Shown: positions 17,701-24,366 of the stretch, in pieces | Numbering within the stretch: position 1 is the stretch's first letter | How the letters are laid out: each line of letters starts with the position of its first letter | From: Paractinoplanes tereljensis | Lineage (GTDB): Bacteria > Actinomycetota > Actinomycetes > Mycobacteriales > Micromonosporaceae | Direction of reading: 5' to 3' | Assembly (NCBI RefSeq): GCF_016862435.1 | Contig: NZ_BOMY01000055.1 | Coordinates: 1 to 64,000 of the forward strand | DNA: 64,000 nt | Translations under genes and position numbers: made by a program | The notes under the pieces: generated by a model | Database searches by the model: none | What the model was told of the DNA's origin: nothing | The model's input: the letters and a program-made list of their open reading frames with translations, nothing else

Positions 17701-18621
17701 CGGCCGATCGGCAAGCTCATGGTGTCCGGGCCCGATCAGGAGCCTCGGCGGGCCGCTGACACCGCGTTCGTCGGGCAGTGGTTCAACAAGTCGGATCCGC
17801 CCGCTCCCTCGGTCAAACCGGTGGGGGACGGCGGCGACGGCATGGTGCTCGACCTGGATCTGGCGGGGCTGCTCAACGGGGTCGTGCTCGACGCCGAGCC
17901 GGACGTTTCCCACCAGAACGACCAGAGCGACGGGGACGAACAGACCGATCAGGACGACAACACCGAAGCGGCGCCGGACGAGGCGGAGCGAGGCGCCGCG
18001 CTGGTTCCCTCCGAGCCGGTGGTTGAGCTGGTCGAGAAGGCTGTGCTGTCGGCGGCCGACCTCGAGGCCATCCGGTGGCGGCTCGACGGTGGGACCCTGC
18101 GGGAAGTGGTCGACAACAAGGACGCGCTGCGGGAGCTCGGGGAACGGCTGGACGAGCCGCTCGCCGACGAGACCGACAACGTCGCCAAGGCGGGGCTGCT
18201 GGCCGTGCGGGCCGAGGTCTACCGGCTGCTCGGGGAGCTCGGCATGGCCGCGGCCGCGAGCCGGCTGGCGCTCGCGCACGCCGAGTCGGCGCAGCACACC
18301 CAGTCGACGGTGATCGCGCAGGCCGAGCTGGCGCACGTGCTGCGGCTGCGCAAGGACTACGAGGAGGCCGACCGGTTGTTCGCCAAGGCGGCAAAAGCGG
18401 ACGTCCCCGACCCGTTGCGCAGCGTCGTCCACGAGAACGCCGGACGCAGCTGCTTCGACCAGGGACGGCACATGGAGGCGCTCGATCACTTCGCCCGGGC
18501 CGTACGGCTGGGTGAGCCGGAGGATCAGGAACTCGCCGAGCGGATCGGGGTTTGCCTGGAAGCCGTGTACATCCACGTGCTGCGGGACGGCTGGGGCCCG
18601 TACCCCCGGAAGGAAGCCTGA
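11734..18621 (+). CDS. Giant low-complexity protein with C-terminal helical (TPR-like) domain
   Basis: 2,295 residues. The N-terminus is acidic (MSFEDDEYWEDEYSEY). Residues from about 180 to 1970 are Gly/Arg/Pro/Gln/Ala-rich and predicted disordered, built of repeats: RGGRPGDPA-type, QGGQAG-type, a 13-residue DSTDSRLRRPxDL repeat and a 40-residue SPWETGTRM repeat. From about residue 1980 the sequence becomes ordered; residues about 2095-2285 are regular amphipathic helices resembling TPRs (AELAHVLRLRKDYEEADRLF, ENAGRSCFDQGRHMEALDHF). No signal peptide or membrane segment, so presumably cytoplasmic; a scaffold role is inference. Its stop abuts the stop of the convergent cyclase gene with no gap. 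The ordered C-terminus supports this frame over the long antisense frame. Confidence 0.75.
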   Translation: MSFEDDEYWEDEYSEYSIMPNSAVVQERQFQKRSAPDPVIPTRRSGDVDTPVDELAARRRQRATGSRKPQVAFDSQRPSWLDDPDFAPVDTSAPNLAGDEFADIDFNRPELGADFDAPDYPIPSTGDVRQRRDDRFGDFQDDIDEPFDHRDLAAYGHGPTTTTRVTPADENLGRAGRSGRGARPASPGEPQRGGRPGDPARGGRPGDPARGGRPGFPADPARGGRPGSPADPARSGRPAASGEPQRGGRSGNAQRGRTEWVDDTGWTDENRPERGGRTGWSGDTPRRAGGAEWADDAPQRGQRGPAPQRADWAGDVPSRGGAPLRSDFVGDVPPRGGRPGEAPTRADWVGDVPPRGGAPLRSDFVGDQPQRDLGGQPGDAPQRGERGTRSGDVPQRGNRPGDVPQRGERVSRANDVTQHAEWSEGGSPQRGDRVAWVDDPAGQGTWTGQDAAELAGLDPARPQPPVRDERVEAPEAAQAAAAAAAPVEEETPKSKRGWLRRKKNADQDGRAAKPKPGDQPAPGTTPPPALPPGPAPATGRGVVSLSGQPGQDVEPQAAQPSQGAAPQGGQAAPAAGTQGGQAGRAAGAQGGQAARVAGAQGAAPQAGPVARGAAAQDAPPGRPAGPQGAAPQAGPPARGSAVPDGQSGRVSAPQNGESRPGAAPQDGRSARGAAAPDGAPGRAAVPQGGRAAGPQAEQPRRGADQRGADPRGVDPRGVDPRGADQRAADPRSAELGADTRGAEAYGPPAVSGRAQVPGLRPPVNPEELYRRPEDGRPAQGGRAAQGGLPEQAGRRPVQDGRPGQDGRPGQDMRAGQDGRAGQDRGPGRDERRRAGDEVAFERGDRRARPGERTDPRIRRPIDSELDITDSRLRRPADLDSTDSRLRRPGDVDSTDSRLRRSADLDSTDSRLRRPETTDPRMADPRRRPSGRMGERTAFWDPADGDDLAVRRPDGSRDERRPDERRPDELDPRSEREGRRRAADDRGRRTDGRPPITAIGDYDQGFRPVGGSGWDDRRADDRTTWSEQPAAWSGDGRPGEHVAWAGDDDRAVEGTGWEEPAAEEGWSEDGRRVTSWDIEGEATWNDEPTGPDAKGAELPAAADEQSDEYGGQGPRVLSKTPPPTQPKVISREEPAPVPRVVKKAEPEPPRVIGTTPATPAARVVAPPPATPTPTTDTPADRRPAAGPQHRPATPIIPGADGTPGQQARPAGPDPARRPGTARPPAADPASPQQRPAAAAAAAEQGTPRPGTGAPGQDQRTAGSPRPDASGQQLPAAHAGPAHQAGSPWDTSSRMQAPWETGTRMPAPQQTGPQAQSPWDTSTRMQAPDQTGTRMQGQPQTGPQTQPSQQNGPQAQSPWETGTRMPAPDQTGTRMQGQPQTGPQTQQPQQNGPQAQSPWETGTRMQTPDQTGTRMAAPLQNGPQAQQPQQNAPQAQSPWETGTRMQAPEQTGTRMPAPQPQNRPQTPAQPGPQAPWETGSQMQSPWETGSRLNGPDGPPRSRRTPRTAHVTLSESDGGPWSMVPDEAPPASLPVSGLSRPISPSAPRPQTDPNQPARPGPVPGYDVPAASAPPAATRPATLQPPVRPGVQTPPGSQVPPGTQLPPAAQVSAASPVAQRPPAAQVMPAAQLPIAGQVPPGVQAPPNAQASPNAPTAYAGSPGGAPTARQAPPVTPVSPAAARGPVDVPVSPMPTAGRPPAGTPARPAASTPADQDPAAWPRPPVSGAEQTRPSAAGTEQTRPPADQMPGAHSSRPTSLASAPVSAPAGRRGPRPAGPVGTPPQQGGSARPVSPAATPQDDVPTQPMVRPARTAAQDQGTPSHAAPQQATPGHAAPQQATPGRGGGQHQAKPGHAAAPEAATGQPAVPQQAEPGHDAAQPAAAGHAAAQHAAAVAPQGATARPDGSQQAALAPEKPAPDGDSGAGAARIAVPMQRPSVDGAVPGAPVAAPKAPRHGAPDAGDAAAADAAAAEQGRPGAHAAPYMDPDGTLHNLRPIGKLMVSGPDQEPRRAADTAFVGQWFNKSDPPAPSVKPVGDGGDGMVLDLDLAGLLNGVVLDAEPDVSHQNDQSDGDEQTDQDDNTEAAPDEAERGAALVPSEPVVELVEKAVLSAADLEAIRWRLDGGTLREVVDNKDALRELGERLDEPLADETDNVAKAGLLAVRAEVYRLLGELGMAAAASRLALAHAESAQHTQSTVIAQAELAHVLRLRKDYEEADRLFAKAAKADVPDPLRSVVHENAGRSCFDQGRHMEALDHFARAVRLGEPEDQELAERIGVCLEAVYIHVLRDGWGPYPRKEA
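14329..14484 (+). repeat. 39-bp coding tandem repeat, four copies
   Basis: Four 13-residue units of the type DSTDSRLRRPADL lie end to end at 14329, 14368, 14407 and 14446. The amino-acid unit is better kept than the codons, which suggests selection on the protein. Confidence 0.9.
15661..16140 (+). repeat. 120-bp coding tandem repeat, four copies
   Basis: Exact 120-bp register, with units starting at 15661, 15781, 15901 and 16021. Each encodes 40 residues around SPWETGTRMxAPDQTGTRM followed by a Gln/Pro-rich tail. Degenerate half-units flank the block on both sides (for example SPWDTSSRMQAPWETGTRM). Confidence 0.95.
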
Positions 18622-19656
18622 TCAACCGCTGAGCGGGAGCGGGGTCGGCGGGTGAGCCATCGCCGTGCGGCCCCGGCCGGCCTGTTTGGCCTCGTAGAGG
18701 GCGGTGTCCGAGGCGTGGCCGAGTTCGATCGCGGTCCCGGCGTGGTCGGGTAGCACGGCCACGCCGATGCTGAGGCCGGGTGGGCCGCTCGGCAGGTCCT
18801 CGATCTTCGCGACGGCGGCCCGGATCTCATCCGCGGCGCGGCGGGCACCCATCCGGTCGGTGCGCAGCAGCACCACGAACTCGTCGCCGCCGAGCCGGCC
18901 GACCACGTCGTCCTCGCGGCGGGCGACCGTGCGCAGCGCGTCGGCGACCGACTGCAGGGCCATGTCGCCAACGCCGTGGCCCCAGGTGTCGTTGATCTTC
19001 TTGAAGTAGTCGATGTCGATGGTGAGCAGGGCGATCGGCTCGGTGCCGCGGTTGGCCCAGACGACCGCGCGGGCCAGTTCGCCGTCGAACGAGCGGCGGT
19101 TGGCCACGCCGGTGAGCGGATCCGCGTACGCCTGGGTCTCCAGGACGTCGCGCAGCCGGTCGTTGCGCAGCCGCAGCGAGTTGACCACGATCGCGGTGAG
19201 GATCATCGCGACGGTCAGCGACGCCCAGTCGGACAGGCCCCGGTTGGCGCCCTCGACCGGGAAGACGACGGCCGCGTTGCCGGCCGAGACCAGGGTGAGG
19301 ACCAGGTAGTTCCCGGTGCGGCTGAGGAAGTTCGCGGCGTACAGGACCGGCCACAGGTAGAAGAACTGGGCGCCGGTGCTGGCGTCGGCGGTGGCCAGGT
19401 TGAGCGCGGTCACCAGGCCTACGCCGAGGTAGGGCGCGAGCAGCCACATCACCCACGGCACCCGCTCGGGGCGCCACCGGCAGATCGCCCCGCCGACGCC
19501 GAGCACGACGGTGAGTACGGCGAAGACGCTGACGCCGGTGATCGTCCGGTTGTCCGGCAGGATCACGCCGGTGACGAACATGAACGGCCCGGCACCCATC
19601 AACAGGTACGCGACGGAACGGGATGCCCCGGCCTGGTCACGCAACTGAAACCGCAC
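18622..19656 (-). CDS. Membrane-bound diguanylate cyclase (GGDEF)
   Basis: 344 residues, GTG start. About six hydrophobic segments fill residues 15-165, followed by a GGDEF domain: DPLTGVANRR, IDYFKKINDTWGH and the active site RLGGDEF. An RxxD inhibitory site (REDD) sits five residues before GGDEF, so product inhibition by c-di-GMP is expected. No EAL or HD-GYP domain. The N-terminal membrane block would be the sensor, not matched to a named family. The gene is convergent with the giant-protein gene and the two stop codons touch. Confidence 0.9.
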   Translation of the reverse strand: MRFQLRDQAGASRSVAYLLMGAGPFMFVTGVILPDNRTITGVSVFAVLTVVLGVGGAICRWRPERVPWVMWLLAPYLGVGLVTALNLATADASTGAQFFYLWPVLYAANFLSRTGNYLVLTLVSAGNAAVVFPVEGANRGLSDWASLTVAMILTAIVVNSLRLRNDRLRDVLETQAYADPLTGVANRRSFDGELARAVVWANRGTEPIALLTIDIDYFKKINDTWGHGVGDMALQSVADALRTVARREDDVVGRLGGDEFVVLLRTDRMGARRAADEIRAAVAKIEDLPSGPPGLSIGVAVLPDHAGTAIELGHASDTALYEAKQAGRGRTAMAHPPTPLPLSG

Positions 19657-19696
19657 GAGGGATCACTTCGGTCCGGGCGGCACGCAGTTGAGAGTT

Positions 19697-20533
19697 TCAG
19701 GCGCGGGCCAGGGTCACTCCGGCGCTGGCCGCGGTCACCAGCACCAGGGCGACGATCTCCACCACGCCGAGGCGCTGGTGCAGGACGAGCAGGCCGGCGA
19801 TGGCCGCGCCGGCCGGTTCGAGGCTCATCAGGATCCCGAAGACCCGGGTGGGGATGCGGCGCAGCGCGTTGATCTCCAGGCCGTAGGAGAGGACCGAGGA
19901 GAGCAGGGCGACGGCGACGCCGCCGATCAACAGACGAGGATCATCCAGTACGGCGGTCGCACCGCTCGCGCCGAACGGCAGCACCAGCAGTGCCGCCACG
20001 GCCAGCGAGACGGTCAGCCCGCCGGTGCCGGGGACCAGCCCGCCCAGTTCGGCGCTGAACACGATGTAACCGGCCCAGAAGAGCCCGGCCAGGAACGCCA
20101 GCAGCAGGCCGCCGAGCGGAGCGGAGCCGCCGTTCGCGGTGCCCAGCAGGATCACGCCGCCGGCCGCCAGCGCGGCCCACACCAGGTCGAGCAGGCGGCG
20201 GGTCTGCACGACGGCGAGCAGCAGCGGCCCGAGGAACTCGACGGTGACCGCGATGCCGAGCGGCACGGTCCGCAGGGCCAGGTAGAAGATCAGGTTCATC
20301 CCGGCCATCACCACGCCGAGCAGGGCGGCGGCCCGCCAGGCCGCGCCGGACCAGCCGCGCAGGGCGGGCCGGGTGACCACCCCCAGGATCACCGCGGCGA
20401 GGGCCAGCCGGAGGAGGGTGACCCCGGCCGCGCCGAGATCGTCGAAAAGTGTGCGGGCGACCGCCGAGCCGAACTGCACCGAGACGATCGCCAGCAGCAC
20501 GAGCAGGGGTGCGGGCACCTCGGGGCGTTTCAC
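19697..20533 (-). CDS. EamA (DMT) family exporter, RhtA-like
   Basis: 278 residues. GTG 20533 is chosen for the SD gggggagg upstream; the frame stays open further upstream but only as an overlap with the neighbouring gene. Ten hydrophobic segments in two EamA repeats; the second contains LSSVLSYGLEINALRRIPTRVFGILMS-like family features (for example SLEPAGAAIAGLL). RhtA relatives export threonine/homoserine or other metabolites; substrate not determined. Confidence 0.85.
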   Translation of the reverse strand: MKRPEVPAPLLVLLAIVSVQFGSAVARTLFDDLGAAGVTLLRLALAAVILGVVTRPALRGWSGAAWRAAALLGVVMAGMNLIFYLALRTVPLGIAVTVEFLGPLLLAVVQTRRLLDLVWAALAAGGVILLGTANGGSAPLGGLLLAFLAGLFWAGYIVFSAELGGLVPGTGGLTVSLAVAALLVLPFGASGATAVLDDPRLLIGGVAVALLSSVLSYGLEINALRRIPTRVFGILMSLEPAGAAIAGLLVLHQRLGVVEIVALVLVTAASAGVTLARA

Positions 20534-20601
20534 CGGGTGAGCCTCCCCCGGCGGCGACCGGCCGGAGTCGCCGGATGCCGCCGGGGTGAGCAGGCACACC
20601 T

Positions 20602-21981
20602 CTATTCGGGCTGGTCGCTCCCGCGTCGCCCGCGGAACCAGTCGGGCTGGCCGTCGAGGCTGTCCGCCGCCGGGGACCGGGGCGGCCAGGAGCGGCCGGC
20701 GTGGTCGACCGGCTCGCCGGGCGGGTGGTGGGCGGCCGGGCGGCCGGCCACCGGCATACCGAGATCCCGGTCGTTCTCCACACCGAGCATGGCGTGCCGG
20801 GCGGCGGCGACGCGCTCCGGGACGGGGTCGACCTCCGGGGCCGGCGCCGGTGCCATCGCGGCTCCGGCGCCGACCGGCAGCGGTTCCGGCTCCGGCTCCG
20901 GCTCCGGCTCCATTTCCGGGGCGGGGGCAGCCGCCGCGGGCCGGCTGGAGGCGGGCCACAGCCGGGGCGACCGGCGGGCGGCCAGGTCCTCGGCCCAGCC
21001 GAAGCAGACCACCGCCACCAGGGTGAGGGCCATGGCGACGCCGAAGTCGACCGCGATGGCCAGGTCGCCCTCCAGGTCGTCGAGGGCGATGAAGGTGAGC
21101 ACCGGCCAGACCGCGGCGATCGCGATGTTGTGCCAGAGATAGACCGTGACGGCCCGTGCGTTGAGCAGGGTCACCGCCCCGTCGAGGGGCTTGAACTTGG
21201 CCAGCCATTCCATGCTGGGCTGCCAGCGCAGCACCAGCAGGACGAAGGCCAGCGACCAGAGGGCCTGCGACTCGGCCACGTCGTTCAGGTCCCAGGGGTC
21301 CTCCCCCTGGTGGCCGTTCATCCACCACAGCGCGACCGCCCCCATCACCGCCGCGGCCGGGTACGCGATCCAGGGCTTGACCCGGGCCAGCCGGCCGTCG
21401 TGGTGGGCGAACCCGGCGATCCAGCAGGCGCCGTAGGTGACGAAGTCCCACAGGGCCGCGTCGGCGGTATCCGGCAGGCTGAACCCGGTCAGGTCGAGGA
21501 AGCCCATCACCAGTAGCGGCGCGGCCACCGCCCCCCAGCCGATCCGCCGGTAGAGGGCGTACATGACCGGCGAGAGCAGGATGAACCAGAGGTAGGCGCG
21601 CAGGTACCAGAGCGGTTCCCAGGCGTCGATGGCCAGGTCACTGCCGGGTGGGTCGGCGATCGGCAGCAGCCAGAAGAACAACCGGCCGATGCTGAACGGA
21701 TGGTCGCTGTCGATCTCGGTCGCCCAGCCGGCGACCAGCATGACGGGTACGGCGACCAGGCCGAGCAGCCACAACGGGGGCAGCAGCCGCCGCACCCGGG
21801 AGAGGACCACCTGCCCGGCGGCCCGCTTGTCCAGGGAAGCGGCGGCGAGCGAGCCGGCCAGCGCGAACATGATGCCCATCGCGGGCAGCAGGATGGACAG
21901 CCAGGGCCAGCCGAACAGGTGGTAGATGATCACCCGGACGATTGCCGCGGCACGGAGCAGGTCCAGGTAGCGATTTCGCAC
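20602..21981 (-). CDS. Acyltransferase-3 family membrane protein
   Basis: 459 residues, GTG start. It begins RNRYLDLLRAAAIVRVIIYH, the OafA-type opening in which Arg and His are catalytic, followed by about ten membrane segments. After about residue 345 comes a disordered Pro/Glu tail including five EP dipeptides from a 6-bp repeat. Predicted to O-acylate an envelope carbohydrate or lipid. It is the first gene of a likely operon with the EamA exporter, 68 bp downstream. Confidence 0.85.
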   Translation of the reverse strand: MRNRYLDLLRAAAIVRVIIYHLFGWPWLSILLPAMGIMFALAGSLAAASLDKRAAGQVVLSRVRRLLPPLWLLGLVAVPVMLVAGWATEIDSDHPFSIGRLFFWLLPIADPPGSDLAIDAWEPLWYLRAYLWFILLSPVMYALYRRIGWGAVAAPLLVMGFLDLTGFSLPDTADAALWDFVTYGACWIAGFAHHDGRLARVKPWIAYPAAAVMGAVALWWMNGHQGEDPWDLNDVAESQALWSLAFVLLVLRWQPSMEWLAKFKPLDGAVTLLNARAVTVYLWHNIAIAAVWPVLTFIALDDLEGDLAIAVDFGVAMALTLVAVVCFGWAEDLAARRSPRLWPASSRPAAAAPAPEMEPEPEPEPEPLPVGAGAAMAPAPAPEVDPVPERVAAARHAMLGVENDRDLGMPVAGRPAAHHPPGEPVDHAGRSWPPRSPAADSLDGQPDWFRGRRGSDQPE

Positions 21982-22192
21982 CGGGGAACGGTAGCCATCA
22001 CTGCCCGGTCGGCGGGACCGCCGAGCGGTCGCCAGAAAGGCCGCGCAGGCTTACCCCGAAGGGATGAACTGTCCGAATTGTCTGTGCGGTTGTGCGACGC
22101 CCATGGTGACCGTGGCCGGTTTGTGACGTTGTCCCCTGGCGAGGGCGACCGGGGAGGCCGGACGCCCGCGACTCGATGGGACTTACTGGGAA

Positions 22193-23092
22193 ATGCGGAA
22201 ACCTCTGGTGGTGGTGTGCGCCGCGGCGTCGGCGATGTTGCTCGGAGGCGGGGTCCTGGCCACGGCGGCGGGTGCGTCGGAAACGCCGGACGAGCCGTTC
22301 GGCTTCAGCATGCCGAGCCTGTGGGGGTGGCCGCAGTTCGGGGACGACTCGGACGACACCGGGGACTTCGTCGACGACGCTGATGACGTCGACGAGGAAC
22401 CCGTGGTGGGGAACGCCGACGACGCCGGTGACGGCTCCGTTGTGGAGGACCCCGATGCCGTACGGGACGGGGACGGCGATCCTGATGATCCGGACGCCGT
22501 ACGGGAGACGCCGGACGCCGAGCCGGAGCGGCCCGAACCGCGCGACCAGAACCGGGTTGCCGCGGCGCCGCAGCGCCCGGCTGCGCAGCAGCCGAAGAGG
22601 CAGACCCTCGGCTTCGCCCAGCAACCCGCCACGGCCGCGGACGGCCTGCTCGCCACCGCCCGCCAGGACGTCACCCGGGCCGACGTGTCGTCCAGCCCGT
22701 ACGCGCGCTGGCAGCAGCAGATCCTGACGCTGGTCAACCAGAACCGGCGGCGCGGCGGCTGCGACGCCGTGGCGGTGGACCGGCGGCTGATCGAGGCGGC
22801 CAACGAGCACGCGGCCGACATGGCCCGCCGCGACTACTTCGCGCACGAGTCGCCCGACGGCGACAGCGCCGGGGACCGGGTGAGCGAGGCCGGTTACCGC
22901 TGGAAGAGGTACGGCGAGAACATCGCCCGCGGCGCGGACAGCCCGTTCGAGGTGGTCGACGGCTGGATGCACAGCCCGGCGCACCGGGAGAACATCATGG
23001 ATTGCCGGCTGCACCAGATGGGCGCCGGCCTGGCCGTCACCCGCGACCGCACCACTTACTGGGTGCAGGACTTCGCGACACCCCAAAGCTAA
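22193..23092 (+). CDS. Secreted CAP-domain (SCP/PR1) protein
   Basis: 299 residues. Signal peptide (RKPLVVVCAAASAMLLGGG), then a very acidic linker rich in Asp/Pro (about residues 30-130), then a CAP domain: ILTLVNQNRRRGGCDAVAVD, DYFAHESPDGDSAGDRV and the C-terminal YGENIARG and MHSPAHRENIMD motifs. Bacterial CAP proteins of this kind are extracellular, and some bind or cut envelope material. Transcribed divergently from the acyltransferase across a 211-bp gap. Confidence 0.9.
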   Translation: MRKPLVVVCAAASAMLLGGGVLATAAGASETPDEPFGFSMPSLWGWPQFGDDSDDTGDFVDDADDVDEEPVVGNADDAGDGSVVEDPDAVRDGDGDPDDPDAVRETPDAEPERPEPRDQNRVAAAPQRPAAQQPKRQTLGFAQQPATAADGLLATARQDVTRADVSSSPYARWQQQILTLVNQNRRRGGCDAVAVDRRLIEAANEHAADMARRDYFAHESPDGDSAGDRVSEAGYRWKRYGENIARGADSPFEVVDGWMHSPAHRENIMDCRLHQMGAGLAVTRDRTTYWVQDFATPQS

Positions 23093-23126
23093 GGGTTCTG
23101 CAACCCGTCTTCCCTCAACTGAATCC

Positions 23127-23160
23127 GGCGCGAACCGAAAACATCTCACAGATTCGCGCC
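23127..23160 (+). terminator. Inverted repeat between CAP and L,D-transpeptidase genes
   Basis: 8-bp arms GGCGCGAA (23127-23134) and TTCGCGCC (23153-23160), 18-nt loop, 35 bp after the CAP stop. It could end the CAP transcript or act in the leader of the next gene. Confidence 0.4.
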
Positions 23161-23235
23161 ACGGTCGTTCCCCACACACCGAGGCGAGCCCGGTTGTGTT
23201 TCGATGTGCGAACACATGTCCTGGGGAGGACCAAG

Positions 23236-23997
23236 TTGGTAGTGAGACGGGCTTCCGCCCGCCTCACCGGGGTCGTTTTGGCGACCCTGGTGGGCGGCGG
23301 TCTCGGTGTGGCACTGACGCCTGCGGGCGCCGGTGCTGCGGTGCGCACCGCACCGGCGGCCAAGGTCGTGACCACCTCGGTGGTCACGCAGGCGGCGGCC
23401 GCGAGCTGTGCCACCGGTAAGTTCCAGAAGCAGGTCGAGGGCAACCTCAACAAGATCGGCGGCTACGGCACGCTCACGGTGGACGGCAAGCAGTCCGCCA
23501 CCGATTGTGCGGCCATCAAGAAGTTCCAGACCCGGTTCGGCATCAAGCCGGCCTCCGGTCTGGCCGGCCCGACGACGAACGACGTGGCCAAGCGCCTCGC
23601 GGCGTCCAACACGGCCGCGTGCAAGGCCAAGAAGACCGGCCTTACCTTCTGTGTCGACCTCACCCACCAGACCACCTGGGTGATGAAGGACGGCAAGGTG
23701 CTCGTCAAGCCGACGGTCACCCGTACCGGCATGAACAACTACGAGACGCCGGCCGGCACCTTCAAAATCAACAAGCGGACCAAGAAGGAGTGGTCGGACC
23801 CGTACCACGTCTGGTTGCCGTACTGGCAGCGGTTCATCGGCGGGCGCGGTTTCCACCAGACCACCACCTACATCCACGACATGTGGCGTGGTTCGCACGG
23901 CTGCGTGAACCTGCTGCCGCAGGACGCGACGAAGTACTACAGCCTCGGCAAGATCGGCTCCACGGTGAAGGTGTTCGGGCGTCGCCCGGGAACCTGA
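23236..23997 (+). CDS. L,D-transpeptidase (YkuD) with peptidoglycan-binding domain
   Basis: 253 residues from TTG 23236, placed 5 nt after the SD ggggagga; GTG 23242 is the alternative. Signal peptide, then a PG_binding_1-like domain (about residues 65-120, GTLTVDGKQSATDCAAIKKF), then YkuD. The catalytic motif SHGCVNL is present with H221 and C223, and an upstream His in TYIHDM. Forms 3-3 crosslinks or anchors proteins to peptidoglycan in the wall. Ends at a clear hairpin terminator. Confidence 0.9.
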   Translation: MVVRRASARLTGVVLATLVGGGLGVALTPAGAGAAVRTAPAAKVVTTSVVTQAAAASCATGKFQKQVEGNLNKIGGYGTLTVDGKQSATDCAAIKKFQTRFGIKPASGLAGPTTNDVAKRLAASNTAACKAKKTGLTFCVDLTHQTTWVMKDGKVLVKPTVTRTGMNNYETPAGTFKINKRTKKEWSDPYHVWLPYWQRFIGGRGFHQTTTYIHDMWRGSHGCVNLLPQDATKYYSLGKIGSTVKVFGRRPGT

Positions 23998-24010
23998 TCC
24001 GGATCCTTTG

Positions 24011-24042
24011 AAGCCCGGACTCCACGGATGGGGTCCGGGCTT
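24011..24042. terminator. Bidirectional terminator
   Basis: 10-bp stem AAGCCCGGAC (24011-24020) / GTCCGGGCTT (24033-24042), 12-nt loop, followed on the plus strand by tgctgttt. It lies between the convergent L,D-transpeptidase and 57-residue genes and could serve both. Confidence 0.8.
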
Positions 24043-24050
24043 TGCTGTTT

Positions 24051-24224
24051 CTAGGCGGCCTTGCGCGCGTGGGTGGTGAGGACCTCGTGGCGGGGTATCA
24101 ACTGCTCGTCGCCGCGGGCCGTCACCAGGCGTAAGCCCTCCCGGCTCAGGGTGTATGTCACGTCCTGGAACCGGCTCTCGGTGTCGTCGTGGTGCACCAC
24201 GGTCAACTCGTCGGCTCGCTGCAT
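24051..24224 (-). CDS. 57-residue hypothetical protein with a TTA codon
   Basis: A frame from ATG 24224 to TAG 24051 encodes MQRADELTVVHHDDTESRFQ through to THARKAA. Codons mostly follow the host pattern, and the sequence looks like a small beta-rich globular protein. It contains one TTA leucine codon (SREGLRL, middle Leu), rare in high-GC actinobacteria and usually a sign of dependence on the bldA tRNA. A purine-rich aagga lies about 12 nt upstream of the start. No family recognised. Confidence 0.6.
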   Translation of the reverse strand: MQRADELTVVHHDDTESRFQDVTYTLSREGLRLVTARGDEQLIPRHEVLTTHARKAA

Positions 24225-24366
24225 CGCTGCGTCACGTCCTTCACGGTCACGTTGTCCAAACAGGTACGGTGGGGCCGTGGGGGCGGTTCACTCAGGGTGC
24301 CTCCCCGGGTCAAGCAGGTGGCCTCGGTGTAAGCGATCCGACTGGCGACGGCCTAAGGTTGCGGGC

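Noticed and set aside
14380..18576. Very long open frame on the minus strand opposite the giant-protein gene
   Set aside because: Arg/Gly/Leu-rich composition typical of antisense frames in high-GC repeats; the plus strand has an ordered C-terminal domain and a plausible start.
23093..23235. c-di-AMP (ydaO-type) riboswitch before the L,D-transpeptidase gene
   Set aside because: Such riboswitches precede cell-wall hydrolases in actinobacteria, but the conserved core could not be found; only a simple 8-bp inverted repeat is present.
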